Assembly: GCA_006226685.1 (NCBI GenBank)
Contig: SBGG01000025.1
Span: forward strand, 41,129-105,128
Source of the DNA: Sphingomonadales bacterium
Lineage (GTDB): Bacteria > Pseudomonadota > Alphaproteobacteria > Sphingomonadales > Sphingomonadaceae
Length of the DNA: 64,000 nucleotides
Direction of reading: 5' to 3'
The translations under genes and the position numbers were made by a program. Of this stretch, positions 45,570 through 55,028 are shown piece by piece. Within the stretch, counting starts at the first letter, position 1, and each line of letters begins with the position of its first letter. The notes beneath the pieces are model-generated. The model worked only from the letters and a program-made list of their open reading frames with translations, ran no database searches and had not been told where the DNA came from.

Positions 45570-47275
45570 TGCGCGGCCGCGTTTCCTGGCTGGCGGTACT
45601 GAGCGGCCTTGCGGTGCTGCTCTGGCTTGCTCTGGCCTGGAGCGTGGAGATAGAGGCGTTTGCGTCCCGCTCGCTCGGCGCCTTTCTGTTCTGGGGGCAG
45701 GACATGCCCGCGCTGGCGCTGGGCGGCGGGGCGCTGATGCTGGTCGGACTGTTCGCCGGCAAGGCGCGGCCATCGTCATGGCGCTGGGCCGGGGACGCGC
45801 GCATCATGCTGCCGCTGATCCTGATCTTCGCGGCAGCGGCGTGGGTCGGGCGATATTGGTTGTTCGGGGATTATGCGCTGTCCCGTGACGAGCAGGTGGC
45901 CGAATTCGCGGCTGCCGCATTGCGCCATGGCTGGCTGGGCTGGCCCATTCCGCCCGAATGGATCGATTATCGCCGCGCGATCATGCCGGAATTCTTCTCG
46001 CCCTTCGGCGCGGATCATGTGTGGACGGCGGCCTATCTGCCGCTCAATGCCGCGTTCCGGGCCTTTTGGGGGATGGTGGGCGATCCCAATCTGGCGGGGC
46101 CGGTTTTTCTGCTGATCGGCCTTGTCTCGCTGTGGCGGATCGCTTTGCACCTGTTCCCCGACCGGCCCGATGCGGTCGCGGTGACGATGCTGATGGCGCT
46201 CAGTTCCACCCAGCTGCTCGTGACCGGGATGACGCCCTATGCGATGACCGGCCATTTCGCGCTCAATATGCTGTGGCTGGCGCTGGTGTTGCGCGGCGGA
46301 GCGTGGGGGCATGGCGGTGCGGGGCTGGTGGCGCTGTTGCTCGCGGGCCTGCACCAATATCATTATCCCTTGCCTTTTCTGGCGCCCTTTCTGCTGTGGT
46401 TCGCGTTGGGGCGGCGCTGGGGCGCGTTGTTCTTCCATGGCCTGGTGCTGGCGGTGGCGGTCGCGCTCTGGGCGAAGCTGTGGCCGCATCTGCTGATCGA
46501 TCTTTATGGTCCGGCGGCGGATGTGCGCCCTTCCGCCGGGGTTGCGGACAAGATGGACAGCCTCGTCGATCGTGTGCTCGAAAAATGGCATCCGCTGCTG
46601 CACCTCTCGCGCTTTCTTGCATGGAATAACCTGTTGCTGGTGCCGCTGGCGCTGGTCGGATTGTGGCGGATGGACTGGCGTAGGGCGTTGCGCGGAGAGG
46701 TGGTGGCCTTGCCGCTCGCTCTTGGCGCGTTCGGCATGGCGATATTGTCGATCGATCAGGGCTATGGCTGGGGCTATCGCTATCTTCATGCCTATATTGG
46801 CGGGCTTGCGCTGATCGCGGGCTATGGCTGGACGCGGTTACGCAGACCCGGCGGAGAGGCGCGGGGCGGGCTGGCCGGCGCGTCAGTGCTGGTCGCGCTG
46901 CTGACCGGCAGTTTCCTGATGGCGCGCGCCCATGATTATGTCGCGCCCTATGCGGCCGCGCATCGCCTGATCCTGTCCAGCGCCGCCGATGTGGTGCTGG
47001 TCGATCCCAGGGGCGGGCGCTATGTCACCGATCTCGTGCGCGGGCGCGATGGGGCGCCGGTGGGGAAGCCGGTGGTGATGAATATCGGGATGCTGGATCG
47101 GGAGAGAATCGACCGGCTCTGCGACCGGGGGACGATCGCGATTTTCGACCGCAGCGCATTCCTGCCGCTCGGGGTCGGCGCGGTGCACTGGGGCAATGCA
47201 CATGTCGCCGCGCTGCGTGCGTATATGGTGGAGCGGGGGTGCGGGGAAGTGATCGCGCCGCAGCGGAAAGAATAG
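45566..47275 (+). CDS. GT-C-like membrane glycosyltransferase or related protein
   Basis: This 569-residue integral membrane protein has about 12 helices. A periplasmic-loop acidic motif (YALSRDEQVAEFAAAALRHG) after the second helix resembles the D/E active-site loop of GT-C enzymes that use polyprenyl-linked sugars. The 'SSTQLLVTGMTPYAMTGHF' block resembles mannosyltransferase-like PMT_2 proteins. A soluble C-terminal part (about 470-560) holds a 'DVVLVDPRGGRYVTDLVRG' segment. It begins within the FkbM gene (ATGA) and ends the operon. It could be the polymerase-like or side-chain-adding enzyme, because no Wzy is otherwise visible. Confidence 0.72.
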   Translation: MMRGRVSWLAVLSGLAVLLWLALAWSVEIEAFASRSLGAFLFWGQDMPALALGGGALMLVGLFAGKARPSSWRWAGDARIMLPLILIFAAAAWVGRYWLFGDYALSRDEQVAEFAAAALRHGWLGWPIPPEWIDYRRAIMPEFFSPFGADHVWTAAYLPLNAAFRAFWGMVGDPNLAGPVFLLIGLVSLWRIALHLFPDRPDAVAVTMLMALSSTQLLVTGMTPYAMTGHFALNMLWLALVLRGGAWGHGGAGLVALLLAGLHQYHYPLPFLAPFLLWFALGRRWGALFFHGLVLAVAVALWAKLWPHLLIDLYGPAADVRPSAGVADKMDSLVDRVLEKWHPLLHLSRFLAWNNLLLVPLALVGLWRMDWRRALRGEVVALPLALGAFGMAILSIDQGYGWGYRYLHAYIGGLALIAGYGWTRLRRPGGEARGGLAGASVLVALLTGSFLMARAHDYVAPYAAAHRLILSSAADVVLVDPRGGRYVTDLVRGRDGAPVGKPVVMNIGMLDRERIDRLCDRGTIAIFDRSAFLPLGVGAVHWGNAHVAALRAYMVERGCGEVIAPQRKE

Positions 47276-47346
47276 CGGTTTCCGCTTTCATCGACTATCA
47301 ACCATGGGCTGATACTGTCAGCCGACATCACAGGAAAGCATCGCCA

Positions 47347-47808
47347 TTGAAGCCGAGAGAACCTCTGCCGATCTACCATAGCTGGCCGTTGTTCGAGCGG
47401 GAACGGCATCTGGCTCTCGATCACCTGCCGTCTCATTCCGCGCCGGTGCGGATGGCCTCCGGCCTGTCCGCCGAGGAAGGGCATGTTCTGGCGGGACAGG
47501 GGATCGGCCTGTGGGAATGCAATCTGACCGACAACAGCCTTGTCTGGTCGGCGGGCGTCTATGACATTTTCGGTTTACCCCGTGGCGCAGCCATTGCCCG
47601 TGAGGAGGCGCTTGCCCTTTATTCCGACGAATCGCGGGTCGTGATGGAGCGCCTGCGCGCCTATGCAATCCGGCATCGGCGGGGCTTCACCGTCGATGTG
47701 GAAATTCGCCCGTCGCTGACCGGGCACCGCTGGATGCGCCTGACCGCAGCGCCGATGCGCGAGGGGCGGTGCGTCACCCGGATCTACGGGATGAAGCAGC
47801 TTATCTGA
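47347..47808 (+). CDS. PAS-domain protein, small
   Basis: This 153-residue protein has a single PAS-like fold (about 50-150: 'GIGLWECNLTDNSLVWSAGV', 'YDIFGLPRG', 'YSDESRVVMERLRAYAIRHR', 'EIRPSLTGHRWMRLTAAPMRE'). No output domain is attached, so it may be a sensor subunit. A TTG start at 47347 with AGGAAAGCATCGCCA in front is proposed; a 36-codon upstream extension (from 47239) overlaps the previous gene and lacks a ribosome site. It overlaps the amidohydrolase gene's 3' end by 8 bases, convergently. Confidence 0.7.
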   Translation: MKPREPLPIYHSWPLFERERHLALDHLPSHSAPVRMASGLSAEEGHVLAGQGIGLWECNLTDNSLVWSAGVYDIFGLPRGAAIAREEALALYSDESRVVMERLRAYAIRHRRGFTVDVEIRPSLTGHRWMRLTAAPMREGRCVTRIYGMKQLI

Positions 47809-49570
47809 CGGGGGCTGCGGTGGTGTCCGGTGCTTCCGGCGCTTTCCATACCCGCTTGCCCGCAACCCAATGTTCGAGCAACCGGGCCTGCGCGACGTCG
47901 GTGGGCAAGGCCGTACTGATGTCGCGGTCGATCAGCAGGAAATCGGCCCATTGCCCGCTGGCCAGCGAACCGATGCGCTGTTCGGCGAAGAGCGCGCGCG
48001 CGCCGTTTCCGGTTGCGGCGGCAAAGGCCTGTTCGAAGGTCAGGCGCTGAACGGGGGCGTCCGGACCGGCGGTATCGTCGCCTCCCGAGCCCATCGTCGC
48101 AGCCCCCATCGCCGCGGCCATTGCGGCAAAGGGGGAAGGAACATGTCCTGCCGCCCAGTCTCCGAAGGACAGGCGGGCGCCGAGGATCGGCCCGAGGGTC
48201 GACCATGCCGGGGCAGCCCGTTCTTGTCCCAGGCGGCGGAGCGTGAGCGCTTGCGCACGCCCGGCACTATCCGGTTTCACCGTGACGATGCTGTCGTGAA
48301 AGATCGCGCTGTCGATGCCGGTCAGGCTTCCCGTTACATCCGCGCCCTCGATCCGCCAGCGCCGGCCGCCCTCATAGGTGGCGGCCAGTTCGTCGATCGC
48401 GGCCAGCGCCTCGTCGATCGCGGCATCGCCATGGGCGGACAGCGCGACCTGAAAACCGTCCATCGCGGCCCGGCTCATCTGGTTGCGCAGGACGGTCGAG
48501 GGAATTCTGGGTGCGCCCTTTTCGCCGGGGGCATCGGTATAGGGGGCCTTCAGCCAGGCAGTGCGCGCGCCGATGCTGCCGTCGATGGCGAAATGCACGC
48601 CGACAAGGCGCAGGCGATCGTCATAGAGCCAGGGCGAAGGGGCGGGACCGGCGATTGTCACCATGTCGTCCAGCCCGTCGGCATAAGCGGCGATGCGCAG
48701 GCGTAGCGCGCCTCTGTCCCCGGCGCGGCGATAGGCCTGCCAGTCATATATGCTGGTGCCCATATCGGCGACGGTGCTGATCCCGGCGGCAAGAAACAGC
48801 GGTTGCGCCTTGTCGAGCGCAATGTCGCGATCCTTGGGGGCGGGGGGCGGAATGATCGCGCCGACCAGCGCCATGGCGGCGCCGATGAAGACGCCGCCGG
48901 GTCGGTTGCCTGTCAGGACGATATGGCCGCCGGGCGGGGTTTTTGTTGCGGGGGTGACCCCGGCCTGCTTCATCGCCAGACTATTGGCCCAGCCCATTTC
49001 GCCATCTGCGCTGACCAGCCAGACCGGAATATCGGCGACCGCCGCATCGAGATCGGCCGCCGTCGGCAGGGTTTCGGCGGTGCCTTCCGCCTCCGCCCAG
49101 CGCGCCGCGTCCCAGCCGCGGCCCAATATCCATTTGCGGCCTTCATTGGCGCGGGCATAGGCGGCGATCTTCGCCTGCGCCTCGGCCAGCGAGCGCGTGG
49201 CCGAGAGGTCGAGCGTCATGCTCGTTATGCCGGTGGCGATCAGATGCGCATGGCCATCGACAAAGGACGGAATCAGCGTCCGTCCCTGACCGTCGAGCCG
49301 ATAGGCGGGACGATCCGGCCGCTTGTCATCGCGACCCAGCCGCTGCTCGACCCGGCCGTCCTTACCGATCAGGAGCCCGGTGAAATGTGCGACATGGCCG
49401 TCCGCGCCGATGGCGAGGCCGTTCACATTGTCGATCAGACCGGTTTCGGACGGAGGAGGCGGAGGGGCCTGTTTCTTGCGGGCCGATGCCGGAACCGCCG
49501 TCATCACTGCCGCGCACAGCATCAGGGCAAGGGTGAGGTGGCCTGCCGGGGCCAGCACTGGTAAATTCAC
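47801..49570 (-). CDS. amidohydrolase 3 family protein, exported
   Basis: This 589-residue metal-dependent hydrolase of the YtcJ/Amidohydro_3 type has an N-terminal signal (LALMLCAAVMTAVPASA) and a Pro-rich linker. The metal-binding 'PSFVDGHAHLIATGI' follows. 'GRGWDAARW' and 'AVSADGEMGW'-like segments, a 'FAIDGSIGARTAWL' block and 'ALSAHGDAAIDEALAAIDEL' complete the TIM-barrel signature. Its substrate is unknown; the family includes formamide and N-acyl amide hydrolases. It overlaps the upstream dehydrogenase stop by ATGA (49567-49570), so the two are co-expressed. Confidence 0.88.
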   Translation of the reverse strand: MNLPVLAPAGHLTLALMLCAAVMTAVPASARKKQAPPPPPSETGLIDNVNGLAIGADGHVAHFTGLLIGKDGRVEQRLGRDDKRPDRPAYRLDGQGRTLIPSFVDGHAHLIATGITSMTLDLSATRSLAEAQAKIAAYARANEGRKWILGRGWDAARWAEAEGTAETLPTAADLDAAVADIPVWLVSADGEMGWANSLAMKQAGVTPATKTPPGGHIVLTGNRPGGVFIGAAMALVGAIIPPPAPKDRDIALDKAQPLFLAAGISTVADMGTSIYDWQAYRRAGDRGALRLRIAAYADGLDDMVTIAGPAPSPWLYDDRLRLVGVHFAIDGSIGARTAWLKAPYTDAPGEKGAPRIPSTVLRNQMSRAAMDGFQVALSAHGDAAIDEALAAIDELAATYEGGRRWRIEGADVTGSLTGIDSAIFHDSIVTVKPDSAGRAQALTLRRLGQERAAPAWSTLGPILGARLSFGDWAAGHVPSPFAAMAAAMGAATMGSGGDDTAGPDAPVQRLTFEQAFAAATGNGARALFAEQRIGSLASGQWADFLLIDRDISTALPTDVAQARLLEHWVAGKRVWKAPEAPDTTAAPVR

Positions 49571-50436
49571 CGGCGGGTAATCCTCCGCACCAGCGCGCTG
49601 GTATCCTGCCGCGATCCGCCCATCGCCTGTACATCGGCATAAAACTGGTCGATCAGGGCGGTCACCGGTAAGGTCGCACCGTTCACCCGCGCTTCTTCCA
49701 GCGCGAGGCCGAGATCCTTGCGCATCCAGTCGATCGCGAAACCGAAATCAAACTCGTCCTTCGCCATGGTGGCCCAGCGATTATTCATCTGCCAGCTCTG
49801 CGCCGCGCCGCCCGAAATTGCTTCGAACACCTTGTCGAGATCGAGATCGGCGGCCTGCGCGAAGCGCAGCGCCTCGGAAACACCCTGAAGAACCCCGGCA
49901 ATGCAGATCTGGTTGACCATCTTCGTTGTCTGCCCCGCGCCCGCCGGGCCGACATGCACGACCCGCGCCGCATAGGCCTGCATTGCGAGGCGGGCGGCGG
50001 CGACCGCCGGTTCGGTGCCGCCGCACATCACCGATAGCGTGCCGTTTTCGGCGCCTGCCTGACCGCCCGAAACCGGGGCGTCGACGCAGTGCAGGCCGAG
50101 GCTTTCGCCCTCAACGAAAAGCTGGCGCGCGATCCGCGCCGAAACGGTCGTATGATCAATGAACAGGCTGCCCGGCGCCATGGTGCGAAAAGCACCTTCC
50201 TTGCCGAGCGTGACGGAGGCCAGATCGTCATCATTGCCGACGCAGGTGATGACGATCTCCGCCCCCTGTGCGGCCTGTGCCGGGGTCTGTGCGACCTTGC
50301 CGCCATGCTGTTCCGCCCATGCATTCGCCTTGGCGACGGTGCGGTTGTAAACCGTGACCAGGTGCCCGGCTTTCGCCAGATGCCCTGCCATGGGGGCGCC
50401 CATGACGCCCAGCCCGATAAACGCTATATTTGCCAT
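49567..50436 (-). CDS. 3-hydroxyisobutyrate dehydrogenase-type oxidoreductase
   Basis: This 289-residue NAD(P)-dependent beta-hydroxyacid dehydrogenase has N-terminal Rossmann 'IAFIGLGVMGAPMAGHLAKA', the 'DAPVSGGQAGAENGTLSVM' substrate-binding motif, and catalytic Lys in 'GAGQTTKMVNQ'. The C-terminal helical domain ends with 'ALIDQFYADVQAMGG'. It may reduce or oxidise a small hydroxyacid (3-hydroxyisobutyrate, tartronate semialdehyde or relatives). It couples to the amidohydrolase gene by ATGA. It is divergent from threonine ammonia-lyase. Confidence 0.88.
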   Translation of the reverse strand: MANIAFIGLGVMGAPMAGHLAKAGHLVTVYNRTVAKANAWAEQHGGKVAQTPAQAAQGAEIVITCVGNDDDLASVTLGKEGAFRTMAPGSLFIDHTTVSARIARQLFVEGESLGLHCVDAPVSGGQAGAENGTLSVMCGGTEPAVAAARLAMQAYAARVVHVGPAGAGQTTKMVNQICIAGVLQGVSEALRFAQAADLDLDKVFEAISGGAAQSWQMNNRWATMAKDEFDFGFAIDWMRKDLGLALEEARVNGATLPVTALIDQFYADVQAMGGSRQDTSALVRRITRR

Positions 50437-50521
50437 GCGCGATGCATAGACATTCCCGGCCGCTGCGCCTAGGGCATCTTTGCACTTAAATATCGCTCAT
50501 AAAGAAAGGAAATCGACTCCA

Positions 50522-51778
50522 ATGGACCATGGGACCAGCCTTCGCAATATCGACACACCGGCAGCGATGCCCGTGTCGATTGACGATGTGCGCGCGGCCC
50601 ATGAGCGAATTAGGGGGGCGATTGTCCGTACGCCGACGCTGCTCAGCCGCACCTTGTCGCAAGTGATCGGCGCAGAAGTATATCTGAAGTTCGAAAATCT
50701 TCAGTTCACCGCCGCCTATAAGGAACGCGGCGCGCTCAACCGCCTGCTGCAACTGGATGCGGAAGCGCGGGCGCGGGGCGTGATCGCGGCATCGGCGGGC
50801 AATCATGCGCAGGGTCTTGCCTATCATGGCGCGCGTCTGGGTGTGCCGGTCACTATCGTCATGCCCAAGCCCACGCCGACGGTGAAGGTGATGCAGACGG
50901 AAGGCCATGGCGCGACCGTCGTGCTGCATGGCGAGAAGTTCGAGGAAGCCTATGAACATGCCCGCTATCTGGAGGCGCAGCAGGGGCTGACCTTCGTCCA
51001 TCCGTTCGACGAACCGGAGATCATGGCCGGTCAGGGGACGGTGGCGCTCGAAATGCTGGAGGATGCGCCCGACATCGACACGCTGGTCGTGCCGATCGGC
51101 GGGGGTGGCCTGTTTTCCGGTATGGGCATCGCCGCGCGTGCGCTGAAACCCGATATCCGGCTGGTCGGAGTGCAGGCCGAGCTGTATCCGTCCATGTATG
51201 ATTATGTGAAGAAGGCGAACCGTCCCTGCGACGGTGATACGCTGGCCGAAGGCATTGCCGTCAAGGAGCCGGGGTCGCTGACGCGCTATCTGGTCGAGGA
51301 TCTCGCTGATGATATCCTGCTGGTGAGCGAACGGATGCTGGAGGAGGCGGTGAGCCTACTCGTCCAGATCGAGAAGACGGTGGTCGAAGGCGCGGGCGCC
51401 GCGGGGCTTGCCGCGCTGTTGTCCAACCGGGAACAGTTTATCGGGCGCAAGATCGGGCTGGTGCTGACCGGCGGCAATATCGACACGCGCCTGCTGGCCA
51501 ATGTCCTGTTGCGTGACCTGGCGCGTTCGGGTCGCCTTGCGCGCCTTCGCATCCAGCTACAGGACCGGCCGGGGACGCTGTTCCAGGTGTCGCGTATCTT
51601 CGATGAGCAGGGCGTCAACATATTGGAGTTGTCGCACCAGCGCATTTTCACCAATCTTCCGGCGAAGGGGCTGTCGCTCGACGTCGAATGCGAAACGCGC
51701 GACGCGCGACATCTCGACCGGCTGATCGCGGCGCTGCGCGATGCCGGCTATCAGGTGTCGCCGGTCGAGCTCGCCTGA
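50522..51778 (+). CDS. ilvA: threonine ammonia-lyase with C-terminal ACT domain
   Basis: This 418-residue PLP enzyme converts threonine to 2-oxobutyrate and ammonium. The PLP lysine lies in 'FTAAYKERGALNRL', the substrate loop is SAGNHAQG, and the phosphate-binding glycine loop is GGGGLFSGMG. The C-terminal ~80 residues form an ACT-like domain ('RLRIQLQDRPGTLFQVSRIF', 'GVNILELSHQRIF'), shorter than the two-domain E. coli IlvA, so it is the TdcB-like/ACT class found in alphaproteobacteria. ATG 50522 follows AAAGGAAATCGACTCCA. Feedback by isoleucine is plausible but unshown. Confidence 0.92.
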   Translation: MDHGTSLRNIDTPAAMPVSIDDVRAAHERIRGAIVRTPTLLSRTLSQVIGAEVYLKFENLQFTAAYKERGALNRLLQLDAEARARGVIAASAGNHAQGLAYHGARLGVPVTIVMPKPTPTVKVMQTEGHGATVVLHGEKFEEAYEHARYLEAQQGLTFVHPFDEPEIMAGQGTVALEMLEDAPDIDTLVVPIGGGGLFSGMGIAARALKPDIRLVGVQAELYPSMYDYVKKANRPCDGDTLAEGIAVKEPGSLTRYLVEDLADDILLVSERMLEEAVSLLVQIEKTVVEGAGAAGLAALLSNREQFIGRKIGLVLTGGNIDTRLLANVLLRDLARSGRLARLRIQLQDRPGTLFQVSRIFDEQGVNILELSHQRIFTNLPAKGLSLDVECETRDARHLDRLIAALRDAGYQVSPVELA

Positions 51779-51922
51779 TCGCGACGGTGCGGTCGGGGGC
51801 GGGTGCTCCTCGTTGATCTTTTTGTGGTAAACGCTCTTTTAATGAAGATTGATGCCCGGCATAGTAAGGGCTGAAGACGCATTAAGGGTTGCGCCGCAAA
51901 ACGATCAAGAGGGTTGCCAGAG

Positions 51923-52777
51923 TTGACCGCGCCGTTTCGCTTTCCTCGCTTTTTCGTCACCAGTCCGTCACCTTGTCCCTATCTGCCGGGCAAGAACGAG
52001 CGGAAGGTGTTCACGGAACTGTCCGGCGCCAATGCCGGAGAAATGAACGACGCGCTGGGCCGTATCGGTTTCCGTCGCAGCCAGAATGTCGCCTATCGGC
52101 CGAGCTGCGCCGATTGCACCGCCTGCGTTTCGGTGCGCGTGGTGGCCGATGCATTCACCCCCAATGCGACGCAGCGTAAATTGATGCGGCGGCACAGCGA
52201 TCTTGTCGTCAGCGTGTGTAAGCCCTGGTCGACCGAGGAGCAATATGCGCTGCTCCGGCGCTATCTCCAGGCTCGCCATCCCGGTGGCGGGATGACCGAG
52301 ATGGACGAGATGGATTATGCCGACATGGTCGAGCATTCGCCGGTCGAAAGCTATGTGATCGAATATCGCGAGCCGTCGGTCGACGGTACGCCGGGCAGGC
52401 TGGTCGGTGCCTGCCTTACCGATAAGCAGGGTGACGGCCTGTCGATGATCTACAGCTTTTTCGAAACCGAGGATGAGAACCGTCCGGGGCTCGGCAACTA
52501 TATCATCATGGACCATATAGCGCGCGCGCGTAAAACCGGCCTGCCCTATGTCTATCTCGGCTATTGGGTCGAGGGATCGAAGCGCATGCAGTATAAGGTC
52601 AAATATCAGCCGCTCGAACGGCTGGGACCCGGCGGTTGGGTGCGGTTCGATGGCGAAGCCAGCGGTGCTTGCGGCGGGGCCGAACCGAAAGAGGCCGCTT
52701 CCAAGGCGGCGATGCCGACCGGTGGACACCCCGCCCGGATCGACGCCCGCGAACTGGCGGATCTGTTCCGGAAGTGA
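51923..52777 (+). CDS. bpt: bacterial leucyltransferase (aspartate/glutamate N-end rule)
   Basis: This 284-residue enzyme transfers Leu from Leu-tRNA to N-terminal Asp or Glu, feeding proteins into ClpAP degradation. Motifs are '[18 protein letters not shown]', the Cys cluster [13 protein letters not shown], the '[14 protein letters not shown]' basic block, '[20 protein letters not shown]'-type sequence (here [17 protein letters not shown]), and '[17 protein letters not shown]'. TTG 51923 is preferred because AAGAGGG lies 9 bases upstream; a TTG three codons earlier abuts it. The companion transferase Aat lies 5 kb downstream. Confidence 0.92.
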   Translation: MTAPFRFPRFFVTSPSPCPYLPGKNERKVFTELSGANAGEMNDALGRIGFRRSQNVAYRPSCADCTACVSVRVVADAFTPNATQRKLMRRHSDLVVSVCKPWSTEEQYALLRRYLQARHPGGGMTEMDEMDYADMVEHSPVESYVIEYREPSVDGTPGRLVGACLTDKQGDGLSMIYSFFETEDENRPGLGNYIIMDHIARARKTGLPYVYLGYWVEGSKRMQYKVKYQPLERLGPGGWVRFDGEASGACGGAEPKEAASKAAMPTGGHPARIDARELADLFRK

Positions 52778-53025
52778 TGTTCGCCCGCCGACCATAGGGA
52801 GGGCAAGGCGAAGACCGGGACGATCATGATTGCGGGGGTGTGCGGATCGGGGATTGTTTCTCCCCGCTGCATCTTTCCGGGCCGGCTATAGAAAAGGGCG
52901 CCGGCGTGCGGCCGAGCCCGGCCTGCTGATCGCACGGATGAAGGAGAGCTTCGCCCCTGTCCCCGCATCGTCATGATGGAGGACGGGTGGCAGGCAGGGG
53001 CAGTCCGATGGGCGGTCGGGAATGA

Positions 53026-53045
53026 GGCGCGTCCAGAGACGCGCC
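53026..53045 (-). terminator. hairpin after the acyl-AMP ligase gene
   Basis: GGCGCGTC pairs with GACGCGCC around a 4-base loop, ending 6 bases from the ligase stop. No T run follows on the minus strand, so termination is uncertain. Confidence 0.45.
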
Positions 53046-53051
53046 CTCCGA

Positions 53052-54857
53052 TCAGGCGGCGATGTCGTAAGGGACGATCTCGCCTTCCAGATAGAGCTTG
53101 CGTGCCTTGGAGCGGCTGAGCTTGCCGGAGCTGGTACGGGGCAGGGTGCGCGGCGGGACCAGCTCGACCACGCAGTTCATGCCGGTGATCGCGCGAACCC
53201 GGTCGCGGATCTGGTCGCGCAGCTTCGTGCGTTCCGTGGTGTCGGACGTACGGCAATGGACCAGCACGGCCGGGGCTTCCTCACCGCCCGCAGTGGTGAT
53301 CGAGAAGGCGGCGATATCGCCCTGCTTGAAGCCGGGGAGTTGTTCCACCGCCCATTCGATATCCTGCGGCCAGTGGTTCTTGCCGTTGATGATGATCATG
53401 TCTTTGGCGCGGCCGACAATATAGAGATAGCCATCCGACATATAGCCCATGTCGCCGGTATCGAGCCAGCCGTCCTTCATGCACTCGGCGGTCGCCTCGT
53501 CGTCGCGGAAATAGCCGACCATCAGGGAAGGGCCGGTGGTCCATACCTTGCCGATCTGCCGCTCCGCCATCGGCGCGCCTTCATCGTCGCGGATTTCGAC
53601 GACCATGTCTTTAACCGGTTTGCCGCAATTGACGATCGCGCGGAAACGCTGGGGGCGATCTTCGGCGGCATGGCCGCCGGACAGCTCGGTTTCTTCGACC
53701 AGTTCGACGATAATGCCTTCGCCCGGCGGCATGATGGTGACGGCAAGCGTCGATTCCGCGAGGCCATAGCTCGGCAGGAAGGCGGTCGGGCTGAACCCTG
53801 CGTCGGCGAACGCATCGACGAAGCTCTGCATCACGTCGGGGCGGATCATGTCCGCGCCATTGCCAGCAAGCCGCCAGCGCGACAGGTCGAAGCGATCGGC
53901 GGCCTTGGTCTGGCTCGACATGCGGCGGGCGCAAATGTCATAGCCGAAGGTCGGGGAATAGCTGATCGACGTGCCTTCGTTGCGGCTGATGAGATCGAGC
54001 CACGCGAGCGGGCGCCGGGCGAAATCCTCTGTCTTCAGATAATCGACCGTCACCTGATTGGCGACCGGCGAGAGGAAGCAGCCGACAAGGCCCATGTCAT
54101 GATACCAGGGCAGCCAGCTGATGCAGCGGTCGCTGGCGATCAGCTGCATGCCATAGGCATGGGCGGCAAGGTTGGAGAGCAGCGCCCGGTGGGTGACGGC
54201 TACGCCATGAGGGAAGCGGGTGGAGCCGCTGCTATATTGAAGATAGGCGATGTCTTCGCTGTTCGCCTGCGGCAGGCGGCAGGGGGCGGCGTCGCGGGCG
54301 ATGAAGCTGTCATAGTCCATCGGTTCGACATGGTTCAGCCGCGCGGCCTCCCCGGCCATTTCAGACAGTTCGGCGGGAAAGAACAGCATTTTCGGGTCGC
54401 AGCTCGAAAGCTGGACCGAAAGCTGGTCGATATAGCTTTCCTTGCCGCCGAAGCTGGTCGGCAGCGGCAGCGGCACAGGCCATGCCCCGGCATAGATGAC
54501 GCCGAAGAAAATCTGCGCGAACTCGGGGCCGGTTTCGGCAACCAGCGCGATGCGGTCACCCGGTGCAATGCCATGCGCGATCAGGCGATAGGCGCAGGCC
54601 ATCGCGTCGGAGCGCAACTCGCGATAGGAGTAGGGGCGCGTCAACTGGCCGCGGGGATTGTGGAAATTGAAGCCGCGTGTGCCTTCCGCCGCATAATCGA
54701 GCGCTTCGCCCATGGTGGCGAAATCGGAAAAGCGGCGCGGGAGCGCGTCCTCGGTGGGCAGGGGGCTAAGCCCCGGCGCGCCGTCCGCGCCCTGATGGAC
54801 AGGCGCGGAAGCCGGCTTCGCCAGAACCTGCATGTCTGTCATATCCATCTCAGCCAA
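53052..54857 (-). CDS. fatty acyl-AMP ligase-like protein
   Basis: This 601-residue ANL-superfamily enzyme activates fatty acids as acyl-adenylates. Motifs are 'IAYLQYSSGSTRFPHGVAVT' (P-loop-like A3), 'PWYHDMGLVGCF', 'PSYGLAESTLAV', 'DGWLDTGDMGYM', and the catalytic lysine in 'RTSSGKLSRSKARKLY'. The YHDMGL and Y-G-L-A-E-S-T motifs and length favour FAAL (acyl-AMP to ACP or synthase) over classical FadD acyl-CoA ligases. TTG 54857 follows AAGGAACACATAA. It is divergent from recX. In sphingomonads such enzymes accompany sphingolipid synthesis; no partner (ACP, Spt) is visible here. Confidence 0.82.
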   Translation of the reverse strand: MAEMDMTDMQVLAKPASAPVHQGADGAPGLSPLPTEDALPRRFSDFATMGEALDYAAEGTRGFNFHNPRGQLTRPYSYRELRSDAMACAYRLIAHGIAPGDRIALVAETGPEFAQIFFGVIYAGAWPVPLPLPTSFGGKESYIDQLSVQLSSCDPKMLFFPAELSEMAGEAARLNHVEPMDYDSFIARDAAPCRLPQANSEDIAYLQYSSGSTRFPHGVAVTHRALLSNLAAHAYGMQLIASDRCISWLPWYHDMGLVGCFLSPVANQVTVDYLKTEDFARRPLAWLDLISRNEGTSISYSPTFGYDICARRMSSQTKAADRFDLSRWRLAGNGADMIRPDVMQSFVDAFADAGFSPTAFLPSYGLAESTLAVTIMPPGEGIIVELVEETELSGGHAAEDRPQRFRAIVNCGKPVKDMVVEIRDDEGAPMAERQIGKVWTTGPSLMVGYFRDDEATAECMKDGWLDTGDMGYMSDGYLYIVGRAKDMIIINGKNHWPQDIEWAVEQLPGFKQGDIAAFSITTAGGEEAPAVLVHCRTSDTTERTKLRDQIRDRVRAITGMNCVVELVPPRTLPRTSSGKLSRSKARKLYLEGEIVPYDIAA

Positions 54858-55028
54858 TTATGTGTTCCTTCGTCCGACCCGGAGCGGGGTTTTGCCCGAT
54901 CTCCCTCCAAATTGCATCCCCAACCTGTACCACGGATGACCGGGTTTTCGATGGGTGGGGCGGGATTGGCGTATCTAGCCGATAACACAAGTTCAAAATC
55001 AGACCCGACTGTGGCACAAAAAAGGCGC

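Noticed and set aside
53022..55028. A very long plus-strand open frame (847 codons to 55565) reading into recX
   Set aside because: Up to 55028 it is antisense to the acyl-AMP ligase, whose motifs are unambiguous; only the recX part is real.
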